The position numbers and the translations under genes were made by a program. This document shows, piece after piece, positions 53,113-61,967 of a stretch of 64,000 bases of DNA (position 1 is the first letter of the stretch; every line of letters starts with the position of its first letter). The stretch comes from Kiritimatiellia bacterium. GTDB lineage: Bacteria > Verrucomicrobiota > Kiritimatiellia > PWTM01. Location: contig JAOACR010000017.1 of the NCBI GenBank assembly GCA_026417735.1, positions 62,001-126,000 on the forward strand, read 5' to 3'. The notes under the pieces are model-generated. The model was not told where the DNA came from. It worked only from the letters and a program-made list of their open reading frames with translations, and made no database searches.

Positions 53113-53963
53113 GATCCCTGCCCCTCCCCGCCGCCCCAAACCTCCTCCACCGGCAGGTCGGCGGGATCGTGCGGCCAGCCGAGATGCGCGAGTGGCCCCC
53201 GTCCGCGGCCAATCCCGCCGCCGAGCCGCAGCCCCTGGTTCACATAAGCCTTGCCAAGCACCACCGCAGGCCCCAGCGACTGCCCGTGCGCAAGAAACGC
53301 CGCGATCGCGGACGACAACGTGCAGCCGGTGCCATGCGTGTGCGTCACCCGCCGACGCGGACTCACCAGCCACCGCCGCTCCCCCGCGCGCGTCGCGAAA
53401 AAATCCCGGCACTCGCTGGCCCACTCGGCGTGCCCCCCTTTGAGCAGCACCGCAGCGGGCCCCCGCTCCAACAGCGCCTCCGCCGCCGCCGGCATGTCGG
53501 CGGCCGAAATCTCCTCCCGCCCGAGCAGCCGCGCCGCTTCCCCGAGGTTCGGCGTCAGCAGCGTCGTACAGGGCAGCAGCCGTTGCACCAGTTCCTCCAC
53601 ACCTCCCCCCGCCAGCAACACGGCTCCGCCGGACGAGGCAAGCACAGGATCCACCACGATCGGCACCCCGAGCGGCCCGAGCAGCTCCGCCACCACCCTC
53701 ACGTTCTCCGCGGTCGCCAACATGCCCACTTTCACCGCGCGCGGCGGCAGGTCCTCCCCCAAACACTCGATCTGCGCCCGCACCACCCCCGCGCCCAGCG
53801 GCTCCACCGATCGCACCCCCAGCGTGTTCTGCACCACAATCGCCGTGATCGCCGAACCCCCATACACGCCGAGCGAGTGAAACACCTTCAAGTCCGCCTG
53901 GATGCCCGCACCGCCGGAGGGATCCGTACCCGCAATGGTCCATGCGATGGGCCGTGCGACCAT
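53109..53963 (-). CDS. thiD: Hydroxymethylpyrimidine/phosphomethylpyrimidine kinase
   Basis: A 284-aa ribokinase-fold kinase. TIAGTDPSGGAGIQADLKV near the start, AIVVQNTLGV, VVDPVLASSGG and the C-terminal HTHGTGCTLSSAIAA identify ThiD. It phosphorylates HMP twice in thiamine synthesis. Other thiamine genes are not nearby; it shares an operon with manA and TIGR02757 instead. ATG 53963 lies 6 bases after a -10 box (53970-53975), so the mRNA appears to be leaderless. The longer frame enters the divergent hemY region. Confidence 0.92.
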   Translation of the reverse strand: MVARPIAWTIAGTDPSGGAGIQADLKVFHSLGVYGGSAITAIVVQNTLGVRSVEPLGAGVVRAQIECLGEDLPPRAVKVGMLATAENVRVVAELLGPLGVPIVVDPVLASSGGAVLLAGGGVEELVQRLLPCTTLLTPNLGEAARLLGREEISAADMPAAAEALLERGPAAVLLKGGHAEWASECRDFFATRAGERRWLVSPRRRVTHTHGTGCTLSSAIAAFLAHGQSLGPAVVLGKAYVNQGLRLGGGIGRGRGPLAHLGWPHDPADLPVEEVWGGGEGQGS

Positions 53964-53969
53964 GCCGAA

Positions 53970-53998
53970 ACTATCGCCGAACCGCGCCACCTCCGCAA
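53970..53998 (-). promoter_or_regulatory. Promoter for thiD-manA, leaderless
   Basis: TTGCGG (53993-53998), a 17-base spacer and GATAGT (53970-53975) on the minus strand, followed after 6 bases by ATG 53963. Confidence 0.5.
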
Positions 53999-54118
53999 TG
54001 ACACCAGTGCGCACCCTGTCGAGCTTGACCGCCCACCCAACGCCGAGTACCGCTGAAGCGTGCGAGCTCGTCCTCATCCTGCGGCCGACCCGCTCACCGC
54101 CGCGCCGGGTCCCCGCCG

Positions 54119-55519
54119 ATGACACGCATCGCGATCATCGGCGGCGGCATCACGGGACTGGCCGCCGCCCACCACCTCCGGCGCATCGCGGAGAAGCACG
54201 GCGAGCCGTTCGAACCGCTCGTCTTCGAGCGGGAAACCCGCTGGGGTGGCAAGATCCTCACCTGGCGCGAGAGCGGATTCATCGTCGAGGGCGGTCCCGA
54301 TTCCTTCTTTTCCCAAAAAACCGATGCCGCGGACCTCTGCCGCGAACTCGGTCTGGGTGGGGATCTCATACCCTCCAACGATGCCACCTACCACACCCGC
54401 GTGCTCTGGCGCGGACGTCTCCGCCCCTATCCGGCCGGCTTCCGACTCGCCGTTCCCACTCGCTTGCTGCCCTTTCTGTTGACCCCGCTGCTGACGCCGT
54501 GGGGCAAACTTCGCATCGCGCTGGAACCACTCATCCCGCCGCGCCGCGATCCCAGCGACGAGAGCCTCGCCCGGTTCGTGCGCCGCCGTCTCGGTCGCGA
54601 AGCGCTTGATCGGCTCGCCGGCCCCATCATGGGCGCGATCTACGTGAGCCGCCCGGAGGAAATGAGCGTTCGTGCGACATTTCCAATGTTCCTTGAACTA
54701 GAACAACGCTACGGCAGCCTGCTGCGTGGCATTCGCGCCGCCCGGCGGGCGCACGGCCGGCCCGGCGCGATCTTCACCACGCTGCGCGAGGGCATGGACC
54801 AGCTGGTGCGCACACTCGTCCGTACCCTCGGCCCCGAGCGGCTCGCCGCCGGCAGCCCCGTTGAACACATCGAACGCCGCCCCGATGGCTGGCGAATTTA
54901 CCCCGCCGGCCGGCCGCCGCTCGACTGCGCGGGCCTCATTCTCGCCGTGCCACCGCCCGCTGCCGCCGCGCTGCTGGAGGGTCTTCACCCCCCGCTCGCC
55001 GGCGAGCTCCGGGCGTTGCGCAGCGTTTCGTCCGCGGTGGTCAATCTCGCCTATGCGCACAGCGCGCTGCGCACAAGCGCCGGCGCATTCGGCTTTGTCG
55101 TTCCCGCCTCGGAACCCTCCGACCTGCTCGCGCTGACCTGGTCCTCCGCAAAATTCAACGGCCGCGCACCCCCGGGCACCCACCTGCTGCGCGCGTTCAC
55201 CGGCGGCCCCGGCCGGGAGCACATCGCGGAACTGCCCGAACCGGAGTTGCTCGACCGCGTGCACGCCGAGCTCCGCCGCCGACTCGGGCTCGTCGCCGAA
55301 CCGCTTCAGACCTGGATCGCCCGCTGGCCCCGCGCAAATCCGCAGTACGAGGTTGGCCACCTCGAGCGCATCGCCCGCATTGAAGCCATGCTCTCGAAAC
55401 TGCCCCGGCTGTGGCTGGCGGGCGGCGCCTACCGCGGCGTCGGCGTGCCGGACTGCATCCGCAGCGGCCGCGCCGCCGCCGAGGCCGCCGCGCAGCTCAA
55501 AGCGAACTCGCGCAGATGA
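54119..55519 (+). CDS. hemY: Protoporphyrinogen/coproporphyrinogen oxidase, HemY type
   Basis: A 466-aa FAD protein. The nucleotide-binding motif IAIIGGGITGLAAAHHL is at residues 4-20, RWGGKI follows, and GFIVEGGPDSFF is a strong HemY feature. The C-terminal WLAGGAYRGVGVPDCIRSG is the usual FAD-binding end. It oxidises protoporphyrinogen IX or, in the coproporphyrin-dependent route, coproporphyrinogen III; the sequence does not decide which. A weak TTGACC-N17-TACCGC promoter is at 54025-54053. The radical SAM gene follows after 31 bases. Confidence 0.9.
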   Translation: MTRIAIIGGGITGLAAAHHLRRIAEKHGEPFEPLVFERETRWGGKILTWRESGFIVEGGPDSFFSQKTDAADLCRELGLGGDLIPSNDATYHTRVLWRGRLRPYPAGFRLAVPTRLLPFLLTPLLTPWGKLRIALEPLIPPRRDPSDESLARFVRRRLGREALDRLAGPIMGAIYVSRPEEMSVRATFPMFLELEQRYGSLLRGIRAARRAHGRPGAIFTTLREGMDQLVRTLVRTLGPERLAAGSPVEHIERRPDGWRIYPAGRPPLDCAGLILAVPPPAAAALLEGLHPPLAGELRALRSVSSAVVNLAYAHSALRTSAGAFGFVVPASEPSDLLALTWSSAKFNGRAPPGTHLLRAFTGGPGREHIAELPEPELLDRVHAELRRRLGLVAEPLQTWIARWPRANPQYEVGHLERIARIEAMLSKLPRLWLAGGAYRGVGVPDCIRSGRAAAEAAAQLKANSRR

Positions 55520-55538
55520 ACCCCACGCCCGCCGATGC

Positions 55539-55544
55539 TACATT
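55539..55544 (+). promoter_or_regulatory. -10 box, leaderless start for the radical SAM gene
   Basis: TACATT lies 6 bases before ATG 55551. A matching -35 is weak (ATGAAC at 55516-55521, overlapping the hemY stop), so co-transcription with hemY is also possible. Confidence 0.4.
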
Positions 55545-55550
55545 GAAGTG

Positions 55551-56669
55551 ATGCACACGACCGGACCCGCGAACGGCCCGCGCCCGGCGCCCGATTTCAG
55601 CCGCGCGCCGCACGTGCTGATCTGGGAGATCACGCGCGCCTGCGCGCTGGTCTGCCGTCACTGCCGCGCCGCCGCACAAGATCGCCGCGACCCCGCCGAG
55701 CTCAGCACCGACGAAGGCCGGGATCTCCTAAACCAGGCCGCGGCGATGGGCGTGCCGATCGTCGTCCTCACCGGCGGCGATCCGCTCCAGCGCGAGGACC
55801 TCGAAGACCTCATCGCCCACGGCACGGCGCTCGGCCTGCGGATGGCCACGATCCCCGCCGAAACGCCGCGGCTGACGCCGCAGCGGATCGCATCCCTGGC
55901 CGCCGCCGGCGTTGCGCAGATCGCACTCAGTCTCGACGGCAGCCGTCCGGACGTCCACGATCGCCTCCGGGGGGTGCCGGGCTGTTTCGAAATTGCACTG
56001 AACGCCGCGCGGTGGATCCGCGAGGCCGGCGTTCCGCTCCAGATCAACACGATGATCTGCGCGCAGAACCGCGATGAACTGAAGCCGCTGGCGGAACTGG
56101 TGAGGCGGTTGGGCATTGTGTTCTGGGAAATCTTTCTCCTTGTGCCCACCGGGCGCGGCGCTGAACTGCCCGCCTGCTCACCGGCGGAGGTCGAGGAGCT
56201 TTTCGCGAACGCGCTGGAAATCGAGCGGGACGCGCCCTTCGTCGTTCGGCTAATCGAGGCGCCGCACTATCGACGGTTCCTGCGCGAGCGCGGCATCGCC
56301 CGCCTCCACCCCGGCGGTACGACGGAACGTCGTCGCGGCGTCGCCCACGCCGCCCGCCCCGTGAACGCGGGAAACGGCTTCTGCTTCGTCGACCACCGCG
56401 GCGAGGTGTGCCCGAGCGGATTCCTCCCCCTCTCCGCCGGCAACCTCCGGCAGTCATCCCTCGCCAAGCTCTATCGCGACAGTCCACTCTTTCGCGCGCT
56501 GCGCGATCCCTCCCGGCTGCGCGGCCGCTGCGGCCGCTGCGAATATCGCGAGCTCTGCGGCGGGTCGCGCTCCCGCGCCTACGCGCTCACCGGCGACCCC
56601 TTCGCCGAGGACCCCTCCTGCGCGTACGAGCCCCGGCCTCTCACCGCAGCGGCCGCACCGAAAGCCTGA
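55551..56669 (+). CDS. Radical SAM/SPASM protein of the TIGR04053 type
   Basis: A 372-aa protein. The radical SAM triad is C31-x3-C35-x2-C38 (TRACALVCRHC), followed by VLTGGDPLQRED. The C-terminal half has SPASM-like cysteines (GFCFVDHRGEVCPSGFLPL, CGRCEYRELCGGSRSRAYA). The pattern fits TIGR04053, a group related to heme-pathway AhbC/AhbD radical SAM enzymes. Its reaction is unknown. Its position right after hemY suggests a tetrapyrrole role (contextual). The conserved PHVLIWEITRAC near the N-terminus confirms ATG 55551. Confidence 0.85.
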   Translation: MHTTGPANGPRPAPDFSRAPHVLIWEITRACALVCRHCRAAAQDRRDPAELSTDEGRDLLNQAAAMGVPIVVLTGGDPLQREDLEDLIAHGTALGLRMATIPAETPRLTPQRIASLAAAGVAQIALSLDGSRPDVHDRLRGVPGCFEIALNAARWIREAGVPLQINTMICAQNRDELKPLAELVRRLGIVFWEIFLLVPTGRGAELPACSPAEVEELFANALEIERDAPFVVRLIEAPHYRRFLRERGIARLHPGGTTERRRGVAHAARPVNAGNGFCFVDHRGEVCPSGFLPLSAGNLRQSSLAKLYRDSPLFRALRDPSRLRGRCGRCEYRELCGGSRSRAYALTGDPFAEDPSCAYEPRPLTAAAAPKA

Positions 56670-56721
56670 GTGGGCGCGCCCCCTGCCGGCACGCGCCCGG
56701 CCGCGGCCTCCGCGCCCGCCG

Positions 56722-56734
56722 TCCAACGATTGGA
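56722..56734. repeat. Third TCCAA-N3-TTGGA palindrome
   Basis: TCCAACGATTGGA in the 196-base gap between the radical SAM and PHP genes. It has the same form as the pair at 36952-36997. Nothing else in this gap could be identified. Confidence 0.65.
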
Positions 56735-56865
56735 ATCCCGAGCCCGACACCGCTCCACTCCCTGGACGTGCGGAGCTCTCGGGCGCTGGCGACCCGGCGC
56801 ACGCGGTGGACATCGCCCCGCCGCTCTGCAATCATCCACCACCACAACACAACCGGAGACCATCC

Positions 56866-57954
56866 ATGCGCCGATCCCCCATCGCCATCGCGCTGATATG
56901 GCTGCCCCTGGCACTTCACGCGGCCCCCACCATCGATCGCACCGAAATCCGCCTGCCCGACCTGCCCGGCTACGTCACGCTCAAGTGCGACCTGCACCTG
57001 CACACCGTCTTTTCCGACGGCGACGTCTGGCCGCCGGTGCGGGTGATCGAGGCCTGGCGCGACGGCCTCGATGCGATCGCCCTGACCGACCACATCGAAT
57101 ACCAGCCCAAAACCAACGACGTGCCGACCCAACACCACCGGCCATACGAGCTGGCCGCCGGCACCGCTCGCGAACGCGGCATCCTGCTGATTCGCGGCGC
57201 GGAGATCACCAAGTCGGCGGAGACCGGCCACTATAACGCGATCTTCCTCACCAACATCTACGAGGTCGCCCACGACGACGTGCGCGAGAGCGTCCGCCGC
57301 GCCGCCGCGCAGGGCGCGTTCGTGTTCTGGAACCATCCCGGCTGGAAGGTGCCTCCCGACCAACCGATCGTGCGACCCCACCACGAGGAGATGGTCGCCT
57401 CGAACTGGCTGCACGGCATCGAACTGTGGAACGATGGGACTGCCTACACCAACGTGTGGCCGTGGGCGATGAAGACGAAGCTGGCCTGGCTCGGCAACTC
57501 GGACTATCACCGGCCGATCGACCCGCCCCTCCCCAACCACGCAAACCATCGCACGCTCACCATCGTGCTGGCGCGCGAACGGTCGCTGACCGGTCTGCGG
57601 GAAGCCCTCTTCGAGGGGCGGACACTCATCTGGAACGAGAACCTGCTGGTTGGCCGCCGCGAGTGGCTCGAACCATTCGTCGCGGCATGTCTACAGGTTG
57701 ATCCGCCGCACCATCGCGATGCGAAGAACCTCGCGTTCCACTTGCGGAACCTCTCCGATATCCCGTTCGAGCTAGTCCGCATCGAAGGGCCGGGACCTGA
57801 GCGGCTCAGCGTGCCGGCCGGCCGCGTGGTGCTGGTGAAGATCCCTGTGCCCGCCGCGACAACCGCCCGCCTAGTGTACGCCGCAACCAACGCATGGTGG
57901 GCGCCCGGTGAGTTCGCGCAGCTGACGTGGACAGTCGACGCGCGGAAGCCATAG
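56866..57954 (+). CDS. Exported PHP-domain hydrolase
   Basis: A 362-aa protein with a signal peptide (MRRSPIAIALIWLPLALHAA). The PHP fold is shown by CDLHLHTVFSDGD, ALTDHIEYQP, ILLIRGAEIT, WNHPGW and LGNSDYH. These supply the metal ligands of a phosphoesterase-like trinuclear site. PHP proteins in this size class act as phosphoesterases; the exported form is less common and the substrate is unknown. The C-terminal 100 residues form a beta domain. CGGAGA precedes the ATG by 8 bases. The barrel gene follows after 14 bases. Confidence 0.85.
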   Translation: MRRSPIAIALIWLPLALHAAPTIDRTEIRLPDLPGYVTLKCDLHLHTVFSDGDVWPPVRVIEAWRDGLDAIALTDHIEYQPKTNDVPTQHHRPYELAAGTARERGILLIRGAEITKSAETGHYNAIFLTNIYEVAHDDVRESVRRAAAQGAFVFWNHPGWKVPPDQPIVRPHHEEMVASNWLHGIELWNDGTAYTNVWPWAMKTKLAWLGNSDYHRPIDPPLPNHANHRTLTIVLARERSLTGLREALFEGRTLIWNENLLVGRREWLEPFVAACLQVDPPHHRDAKNLAFHLRNLSDIPFELVRIEGPGPERLSVPAGRVVLVKIPVPAATTARLVYAATNAWWAPGEFAQLTWTVDARKP

Positions 57955-57968
57955 CGGCGGGGTTCCAG

Positions 57969-59240
57969 ATGGTCCGCGCGCCCGCGGCGCTGCTGGCGCT
58001 CCTCGCGCTCGGCATGCGCGCACCGGCCGACGACGCCCCCGCTCCCGTGGACCTGCGAGCGTCCGGCTCGTTCCGCCTCCGCTACGAACACCTCGAGGGC
58101 TTCAACGTCAGCGGCTACGGCGGCCCGGACGACGACCTGCTGCTCGGCCGCGCGCGCGTGCGGCTCGATGCGGCCTCGCCTCTCGGCCCCACCGCCGCGC
58201 TGGAGCTCCAGTCCGCATACTACTGGCTCAGCCGCCTTCGGCTCGACGACTTGGGTAACGCAACGCCGCATCGCGACGATTTGGACGTGCGCATCGCGCT
58301 CCTTGAGTGGCGCCAAATCGCAGACACGCCGCTCGGAATCTCCGTCGGCCGCCAGGACCTGACCTACGGCGCCGGACGGCTCTTCGCACCGATGAACTGG
58401 GGGAATGTCGGCGGCAACTGGTGGGACGCCGCCCGGCTGCTGTGGGACGAGAAGTCGTTCAATCTCCACGCCCTCTACGCCCGACGCGTCCGAATCGAAC
58501 CGCGCGCACTGAACCGCCATCACGCACCATTCCATCTCGCCGGCGCGATTGGCCACCTCCACATCGACGCGGTGGAACCGGAGGTGTTCTATCTGCTGAA
58601 ACGCAACGAGTCCGCCCCCGACGAAACCCGCCACACCGCGGGCGCCTCGCTGTACCGCCGCGCCGGACAAGGCTGGGATGGTCTGCTGTGGTACGCGGTG
58701 CAGACCGGCGAACTGGACGGGCGGGACATTCGCGCCTGGGCGCTGCTGCTCCACGGCGGCCACACGTTCGAGGCACCCGGTCGCCCCCGCCTCGGCTTCG
58801 AATACAACCGCGCCTCGGGCGACCCCACACCCGACGATCGGCACGAGGGAACCTTTGACGGTGTCTACGGTCAGATCGCGCAGCCCTACGGCTGGATGAA
58901 TTTCGTCATGCTGAAAAATCTCGAGGAGGCGGTGCTGACCGGTAGCCTCCAGCCCAGTTCCAGCCTCACCGCCACGCTGGAGCTGCATCTGTTCCGGCTG
59001 GCGGAGCCACGCGACGCCTGGTACTGGTCCACGCGGCAACCGGAACGCCGCGATCCGACCGGCCGGGCCGGCGCCGACCTCGGTCGGGAAATCGACTTCA
59101 TCCTCGGCTGGAAGCCCGGCGGCGGCCTCGAGGTGCTCGCCGGCGTCGCGAGGTTTTGGCCCGGCACATACCTGCGGCGCACCGAGGGCGGCGCGCGACC
59201 CGCGAACTGGTGGTTCCTTCAGCTGCAGTGGTCATGGTGA
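57969..59240 (+). CDS. Alginate-export-like outer-membrane barrel
   Basis: A 423-aa protein with a signal peptide (residues 1-18) and a C-terminal aromatic end (LQLQWSW) expected for an outer-membrane barrel. SGSFRLRYEHLEGF and LGRARVRLDAASPLGPTAALELQSAYYW match the alginate_exp (PF13372) family, in which AlgE exports alginate. No alginate genes are nearby, so this may be a general porin-like barrel. GGCGGGG lies just upstream of ATG 57969. Confidence 0.82.
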   Translation: MVRAPAALLALLALGMRAPADDAPAPVDLRASGSFRLRYEHLEGFNVSGYGGPDDDLLLGRARVRLDAASPLGPTAALELQSAYYWLSRLRLDDLGNATPHRDDLDVRIALLEWRQIADTPLGISVGRQDLTYGAGRLFAPMNWGNVGGNWWDAARLLWDEKSFNLHALYARRVRIEPRALNRHHAPFHLAGAIGHLHIDAVEPEVFYLLKRNESAPDETRHTAGASLYRRAGQGWDGLLWYAVQTGELDGRDIRAWALLLHGGHTFEAPGRPRLGFEYNRASGDPTPDDRHEGTFDGVYGQIAQPYGWMNFVMLKNLEEAVLTGSLQPSSSLTATLELHLFRLAEPRDAWYWSTRQPERRDPTGRAGADLGREIDFILGWKPGGGLEVLAGVARFWPGTYLRRTEGGARPANWWFLQLQWSW

Positions 59241-59276
59241 CGCCGCCGAGGGGCAGCGCTCCCCTCCGGGCCGCGC

Positions 59277-59305
59277 TTGCAGGCGGCCGGCAACCGAATC
59301 ATGCT
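59277..59305 (+). promoter_or_regulatory. Promoter for pcm, leaderless
   Basis: TTGCAG (59277-59282), a 17-base spacer and CATGCT (59300-59305), with ATG 59313 7 bases later. The earlier ATG 59301 lies within the -10 box itself. Confidence 0.5.
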
Positions 59306-59312
59306 GTTGGCG

Positions 59313-60068
59313 ATGCGCCGGTGGGAGCTTGCGTTGTCGTCGGGAGCCGCGGCATTGACGATCGCCTGCAATGGCGCGCCCGGTGCAGCGGGTGAGGGAG
59401 CTCGCGCCGACCCCTGGGCCGAGGCGCGCGCCACGATGGTTCGCGTTATTCGCGCCTACGGGGTCACCAATCCGGCGGTATTGGACGCGATGGGCCGCGT
59501 GCCCCGGCACGAGTTCATTCCGGCGGAGTTCCGCGACCAGACCGCGTACGGCGACCATCCGAACCCGATCGGCCACGGGCAGACGATCTCCCAGCCCTAC
59601 ATCGTCGCATACATGACCGACCGGCTCGGTCCGATCGCCGGCGCGAAAGTGCTCGAAATCGGCACCGGCTCCGGCTACCAGGCCGCGATCCTCGCCGCGA
59701 TGGGCGCGCGCGTGTACACGATCGAAATCGTGCCCGAGCTCGCACAACACGCGCGGCGCGCACTCGACGCGGCCGGCTTCCGCGACGTGCAGGTCCGTTG
59801 CGGCGACGGCTACCGTGGCTGGCCCGAGGAGGCGCCGTTCGATGCGATCATTGTCACCTGCGCGCCGACCGCGGTGCCGCCCGCGCTCGTGGAGCAGCTG
59901 CGCGAGGGCGGCCGTCTCGTCATTCCGGTGGGCCCCTCCGGCTGGTCCCAGACGCTCAAAACCTTCCGCAAAAACAAAGGCGAGCTGGTGCTGGAAGACG
60001 AGATTCCGGTGCGGTTCGTGCCGATGGTGCCGGGCTCGGCGAAACCCTCCGCCAACGAGCGGCGCTGA
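59313..60068 (+). CDS. pcm: Protein-L-isoaspartate O-methyltransferase with a lipoprotein signal
   Basis: A 251-aa protein. The methyltransferase part is standard Pcm: VPRHEFIPAEFRDQTAYGDHPNPIGHGQTISQPYIVAYM (in pieces here), then VLEIGTGSGYQAAILAAMG and GDGYRGWPEEAPFDAIIVTCA. Ahead of it are about 35 residues with a signal peptide ending in LTIAC, a good lipobox with cysteine near residue 19. Pcm repairs isoaspartyl residues using SAM, normally in the cytoplasm, so an exported lipoprotein form is odd. The ATG follows the promoter at 59277-59305. Confidence 0.85.
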   Translation: MRRWELALSSGAAALTIACNGAPGAAGEGARADPWAEARATMVRVIRAYGVTNPAVLDAMGRVPRHEFIPAEFRDQTAYGDHPNPIGHGQTISQPYIVAYMTDRLGPIAGAKVLEIGTGSGYQAAILAAMGARVYTIEIVPELAQHARRALDAAGFRDVQVRCGDGYRGWPEEAPFDAIIVTCAPTAVPPALVEQLREGGRLVIPVGPSGWSQTLKTFRKNKGELVLEDEIPVRFVPMVPGSAKPSANERR

Positions 60069-60085
60069 CAGCGAGGGACTGCGGC

Positions 60086-61921
60086 CTACTCCGCCAGCAC
60101 CGCCAGCGCCGTCGCCACCTGCCCGAATGGCGCGCTGACCTGCACACCGCGCACGAGCCCGCGGATCTTCGCGATCGTTTCCCGCGCGATCTCGATGCCT
60201 ACTCGCTTCTGTCCCTCGCGGTCCGGCACCGCCGCCATCCGCCGCATCACCTCGTCCGGCACCACGACGCCGGGCACCTCGTTGCGCATGAATTCCGCGT
60301 TGCGGAGACTCGCCAGCGGCCACACTCCCGCAATCACCGGCACACCAAGATCCGAAATTGCCCCGAGAAAGCGCTCCAGTGGTTCCACCGCAAACACCGG
60401 CTGCGTGATCACAAACTCCGCGCCGGCCTCGACCTTTTCCCGCAGCCGTCGCAGCTCCCGCGCCATGTCGATCGCGTTCGGGTCCGCACCCACCCCGATC
60501 AGCGCGCGCGTGGGCGGATCGAGCCGCCGGCCACCGATGTCCACACCCCGATTCATGTGATCCTGGATCTTCGTCATCCCGATCGAGTCGGCGTCGAACA
60601 CCGCGCTGGAGAACGGGAAGTCGCCCAGTTTCGGCGGGTCGCCGGTGATGAAGAGGATGTTCCGGATCCCCGCCGCCGCGCAGCCCAGTAGGTCGGCCTG
60701 CATCGCGAGCAGGCTCTTGTCCCGGCAACAAAAGTGAAGGATCGCCTCGATGCCGGCCTCGCGCTGGATCGCGAGCGCGGTGTAGAACGGCGAGAGCCGG
60801 GCGCTCGCGCGCGGGCCGTCGGGCACGTTGATCGCATCCACCCCCGCATCGCGGCACTGTCGCGCGGCGGCCAGCGTGCCGTCCAGCCCCCAGCCGCGCG
60901 GCGGCGCAATCTCCACACAGCGAATCCACGCGCCCGCGACCAGCCGGTCCGCCAACCGCGACTTCCCCGCCGTCGGCGGCCGCGGCGCCAGCTCCACCGC
61001 CGCCGCCAGACTCGGCGCGCGATCGGCGGCGTGCACGCGCGCGATCGGCCGCAGACTGCGCGCCAGCTCGCGAATGTGTTCCGGCGTCGTGCCGCAGCAG
61101 CCCCCCACCCCGCGGGCACCCAGCTGAATGTAGCGCTGCGCGTAGGTCGCCAGATACTCCGGGCTGGTCATGTAGATGAGCCGCCCCTCGACCGGCTTCG
61201 GCGTACCGGCGTTCGGCTGCACGATCACCGGCAGCGTCGTCAGCGGCATCAGAATCTCCAGCGCGGACAGCATCGCGTCCGGTCCCTGCCCGCAGTTGAG
61301 ACCGATCGCCGCCGGCGGCGAGGGTGCCGCCGCGATCACCGCCACCAGCGCAGCCAGCGGCTCGCCCCGCGCCGTCTCGCCGTTGCGATCCACCGTCATG
61401 CTGAGCACCCAGGTGACCTCCGGACGCCGCGCCATCGCCCGCACCGCGCGCTCCACGTCGAGCCGTGTGCCATGCGTCTCAAACAGGACGAAGTCGGCGC
61501 CGGCCTCCGCCAGCGCGATCGCGTGCGCCTCCACCATCGCGGTCCGCTCCTCCTCCGTCGCCTCCCGCCCGAATGGCAGCTCCCCCAGCGGTCCCACCGA
61601 ACCGGCCACCCAGCGCTCCGCGCCGGCGGCCTCCCGCGCCAGCCGCACCGCCGCCGCGTTGATCTCCCGCATCTTCTCCGCCAGCCCATACGCGGCCAGC
61701 TTGTTCGCGTTCGCACCAAACGAGTTCGTCGTCAGCACGTCCGCACCGGCCTCCGCGTACGCGTCGTGAATCGCCCGGATCAGCTCGGGCGCGCTCAGGC
61801 ACAGCCCGTCGTACGAGGTATTGACGAACACGTGCCGCTTGTAGATTTCCGTGCCCATCGCACCATCGAATACGACGACGCCGGCGGTCAGACGCCGCAC
61901 CAGTTCATCTCGTGAGATCAT
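60086..61921 (-). CDS. Homocysteine S-methyltransferase fused to methylenetetrahydrofolate reductase
   Basis: A 611-aa protein. The N-terminal half is a homocysteine methyltransferase: FDGAMGTEIYKRH, TNSFGANANKL, then GLNCGQGPDAML and GGCCGTTPEHI, whose three cysteines bind zinc. The C-terminal half (about 320-611) is MetF: IEIAPPRGWGLDG, ILFITGDPPKLGDF and EFVITQPVF. It is like B. subtilis YitJ and would make methyl-THF and pass the methyl to homocysteine, although its donor may differ. Cobalamin-binding MetH modules are absent. ATG 61921 lies 6 bases after a perfect TATACT. Confidence 0.92.
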   Translation of the reverse strand: MISRDELVRRLTAGVVVFDGAMGTEIYKRHVFVNTSYDGLCLSAPELIRAIHDAYAEAGADVLTTNSFGANANKLAAYGLAEKMREINAAAVRLAREAAGAERWVAGSVGPLGELPFGREATEEERTAMVEAHAIALAEAGADFVLFETHGTRLDVERAVRAMARRPEVTWVLSMTVDRNGETARGEPLAALVAVIAAAPSPPAAIGLNCGQGPDAMLSALEILMPLTTLPVIVQPNAGTPKPVEGRLIYMTSPEYLATYAQRYIQLGARGVGGCCGTTPEHIRELARSLRPIARVHAADRAPSLAAAVELAPRPPTAGKSRLADRLVAGAWIRCVEIAPPRGWGLDGTLAAARQCRDAGVDAINVPDGPRASARLSPFYTALAIQREAGIEAILHFCCRDKSLLAMQADLLGCAAAGIRNILFITGDPPKLGDFPFSSAVFDADSIGMTKIQDHMNRGVDIGGRRLDPPTRALIGVGADPNAIDMARELRRLREKVEAGAEFVITQPVFAVEPLERFLGAISDLGVPVIAGVWPLASLRNAEFMRNEVPGVVVPDEVMRRMAAVPDREGQKRVGIEIARETIAKIRGLVRGVQVSAPFGQVATALAVLAE

Positions 61922-61927
61922 GCGAGG

Positions 61928-61933
61928 AGTATA
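61928..61933 (-). promoter_or_regulatory. -10 box, leaderless start for the MetF fusion
   Basis: TATACT on the minus strand, 6 bases (CCTCGC) before ATG 61921. No good -35 is seen at 17 bases. The upstream gene stop is at 61968. Confidence 0.5.
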
Positions 61934-61967
61934 AGCGAGTCCGGCACGCCGCGCCGCCGCCGGCCCA

